Below are positions 63,895 to 64,000 of a DNA stretch of 64,000 nucleotides, piece by piece. Within the stretch, counting starts at the first letter, position 1. Each line of letters begins with the position of its first letter. The position numbers and the translations under genes are program-made. This DNA comes from Gracilibacillus salinarum (lineage in GTDB: Bacteria; Bacillota; Bacilli; Bacillales; Amphibacillaceae). The stretch is from assembly GCF_022919575.1 (NCBI RefSeq), contig NZ_CP095071.1:3234001-3298000 (forward strand), in the 5' to 3' direction. The notes under the pieces were generated by a model. The model searched no databases, was not told the origin of the DNA, and worked only from the letters and a program-made list of their open reading frames with translations.

Positions 63895-64000
63895 CAAGCT
63901 TATATAAGTGCAGTTCAAAGTGAGAGGGCTGAAGTTTAGTTCTTATAATAAGGACTATGTAAAGTAAGCGCTGCGACCACTGTGATATATTGTGTGTGCT
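63895..64000 (+). repeat. Left part of another 590-bp element (copy I), cut by the window edge
   Basis: A degenerate left shell (CTTATATAAGTGCAGTTCAA...) leads into TTCTTATAATAAGGACTATG (63937-63956), then TAAAGTAAGCG... to the edge. Body orientation cannot be told from 44 bp. Confidence 0.6.

Noticed and set aside
1..64000. tRNA, rRNA, prophage or plasmid origin features
   Set aside because: I saw no tRNA-like cloverleaf with a CCA-type end, no rRNA motifs, and no phage, integrase or replication genes.

Overview
The window is low-GC DNA with Bacillus-type gene content, Shine-Dalgarno sites (AGGAGG/GGAGG) and intrinsic terminators. Spore genes (three germinant-receptor subunits, CwlJ, Spo0M, a Tyr/Pro-rich coat-like peptide), SigW/RsiW, CdaA/CdaR/GlmM and a glmS ribozyme point to an endospore-forming Bacillaceae chromosome. 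The osmolyte transporter and acidic secreted proteins suggest a salt-tolerant relative of Gracilibacillus, Oceanobacillus or Virgibacillus; the genus is an inference.

Layout. 1-0.1 kb: a minus-strand glycine riboswitch cut by the window edge. 0.5-9.1 kb: the conserved cell-envelope block sigW-rsiW / cdaA-cdaR-glmM / ribozyme-glmS. 9.1-11 kb: a gene-free nest of repeats. 11-19 kb: MOSC protein, FadR-type regulator, ilvD, MazG-like, HAD, a frameshifted YdeI-like gene, GNAT, and a PadR-DUF1129 pair. 19.7-23.8 kb: a germinant receptor with its B subunit plus a 42-aa membrane peptide on one strand, and the C and A subunits convergent to them. 23.9-26.2 kb: a zinc-starvation cluster (ZinT-like, decayed S14 paralogue, ZnuA-like) with two Zur boxes. 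26.3-30.7 kb: CwlJ, LysM-NlpC/P60 and 3D-domain wall proteins, an SDR, and a small coat-like peptide. 30.7-40.7 kb: a metal/respiration block (PepSY protein, CtaG, beta-propeller lipoprotein, OmpR-type two-component system, nosF, nosY, nosL, nosD) with no nosZ and a 1-kb repeat cluster inside the nos genes. 42.5-44.4 kb: YitT and CorA. 44.9-50.0 kb: a 1698-aa rhamnogalacturonan acetylesterase-lyase fusion. 50.4-57.9 kb: small metabolic genes, including a SigW-promoted spo0M. 58-61 kb: an osmoprotectant ABC operon next to a 52-bp tandem hairpin array. 61.2-64 kb: two chrA halves (one frameshifted), a formylglycine-generating enzyme and a DUF1801 protein.

The most unusual content is a family of ~590-bp non-coding elements: six full copies and several remnants. 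Each has an 18-bp terminal inverted repeat (CCTATAATATGGATTATG) around two related hairpin modules in inverted orientation. The terminal repeats sit inside an asymmetric shell that ends in an intrinsic terminator. In two copies the body is flipped relative to the same shell. One copy has been split by a separate 926-bp element with 23-bp inverted ends and a 7-bp target duplication. Stem bases covary between modules and between copies, which suggests selection on a folded RNA or DNA. Many copies start right after the T-tract of a gene's terminator.
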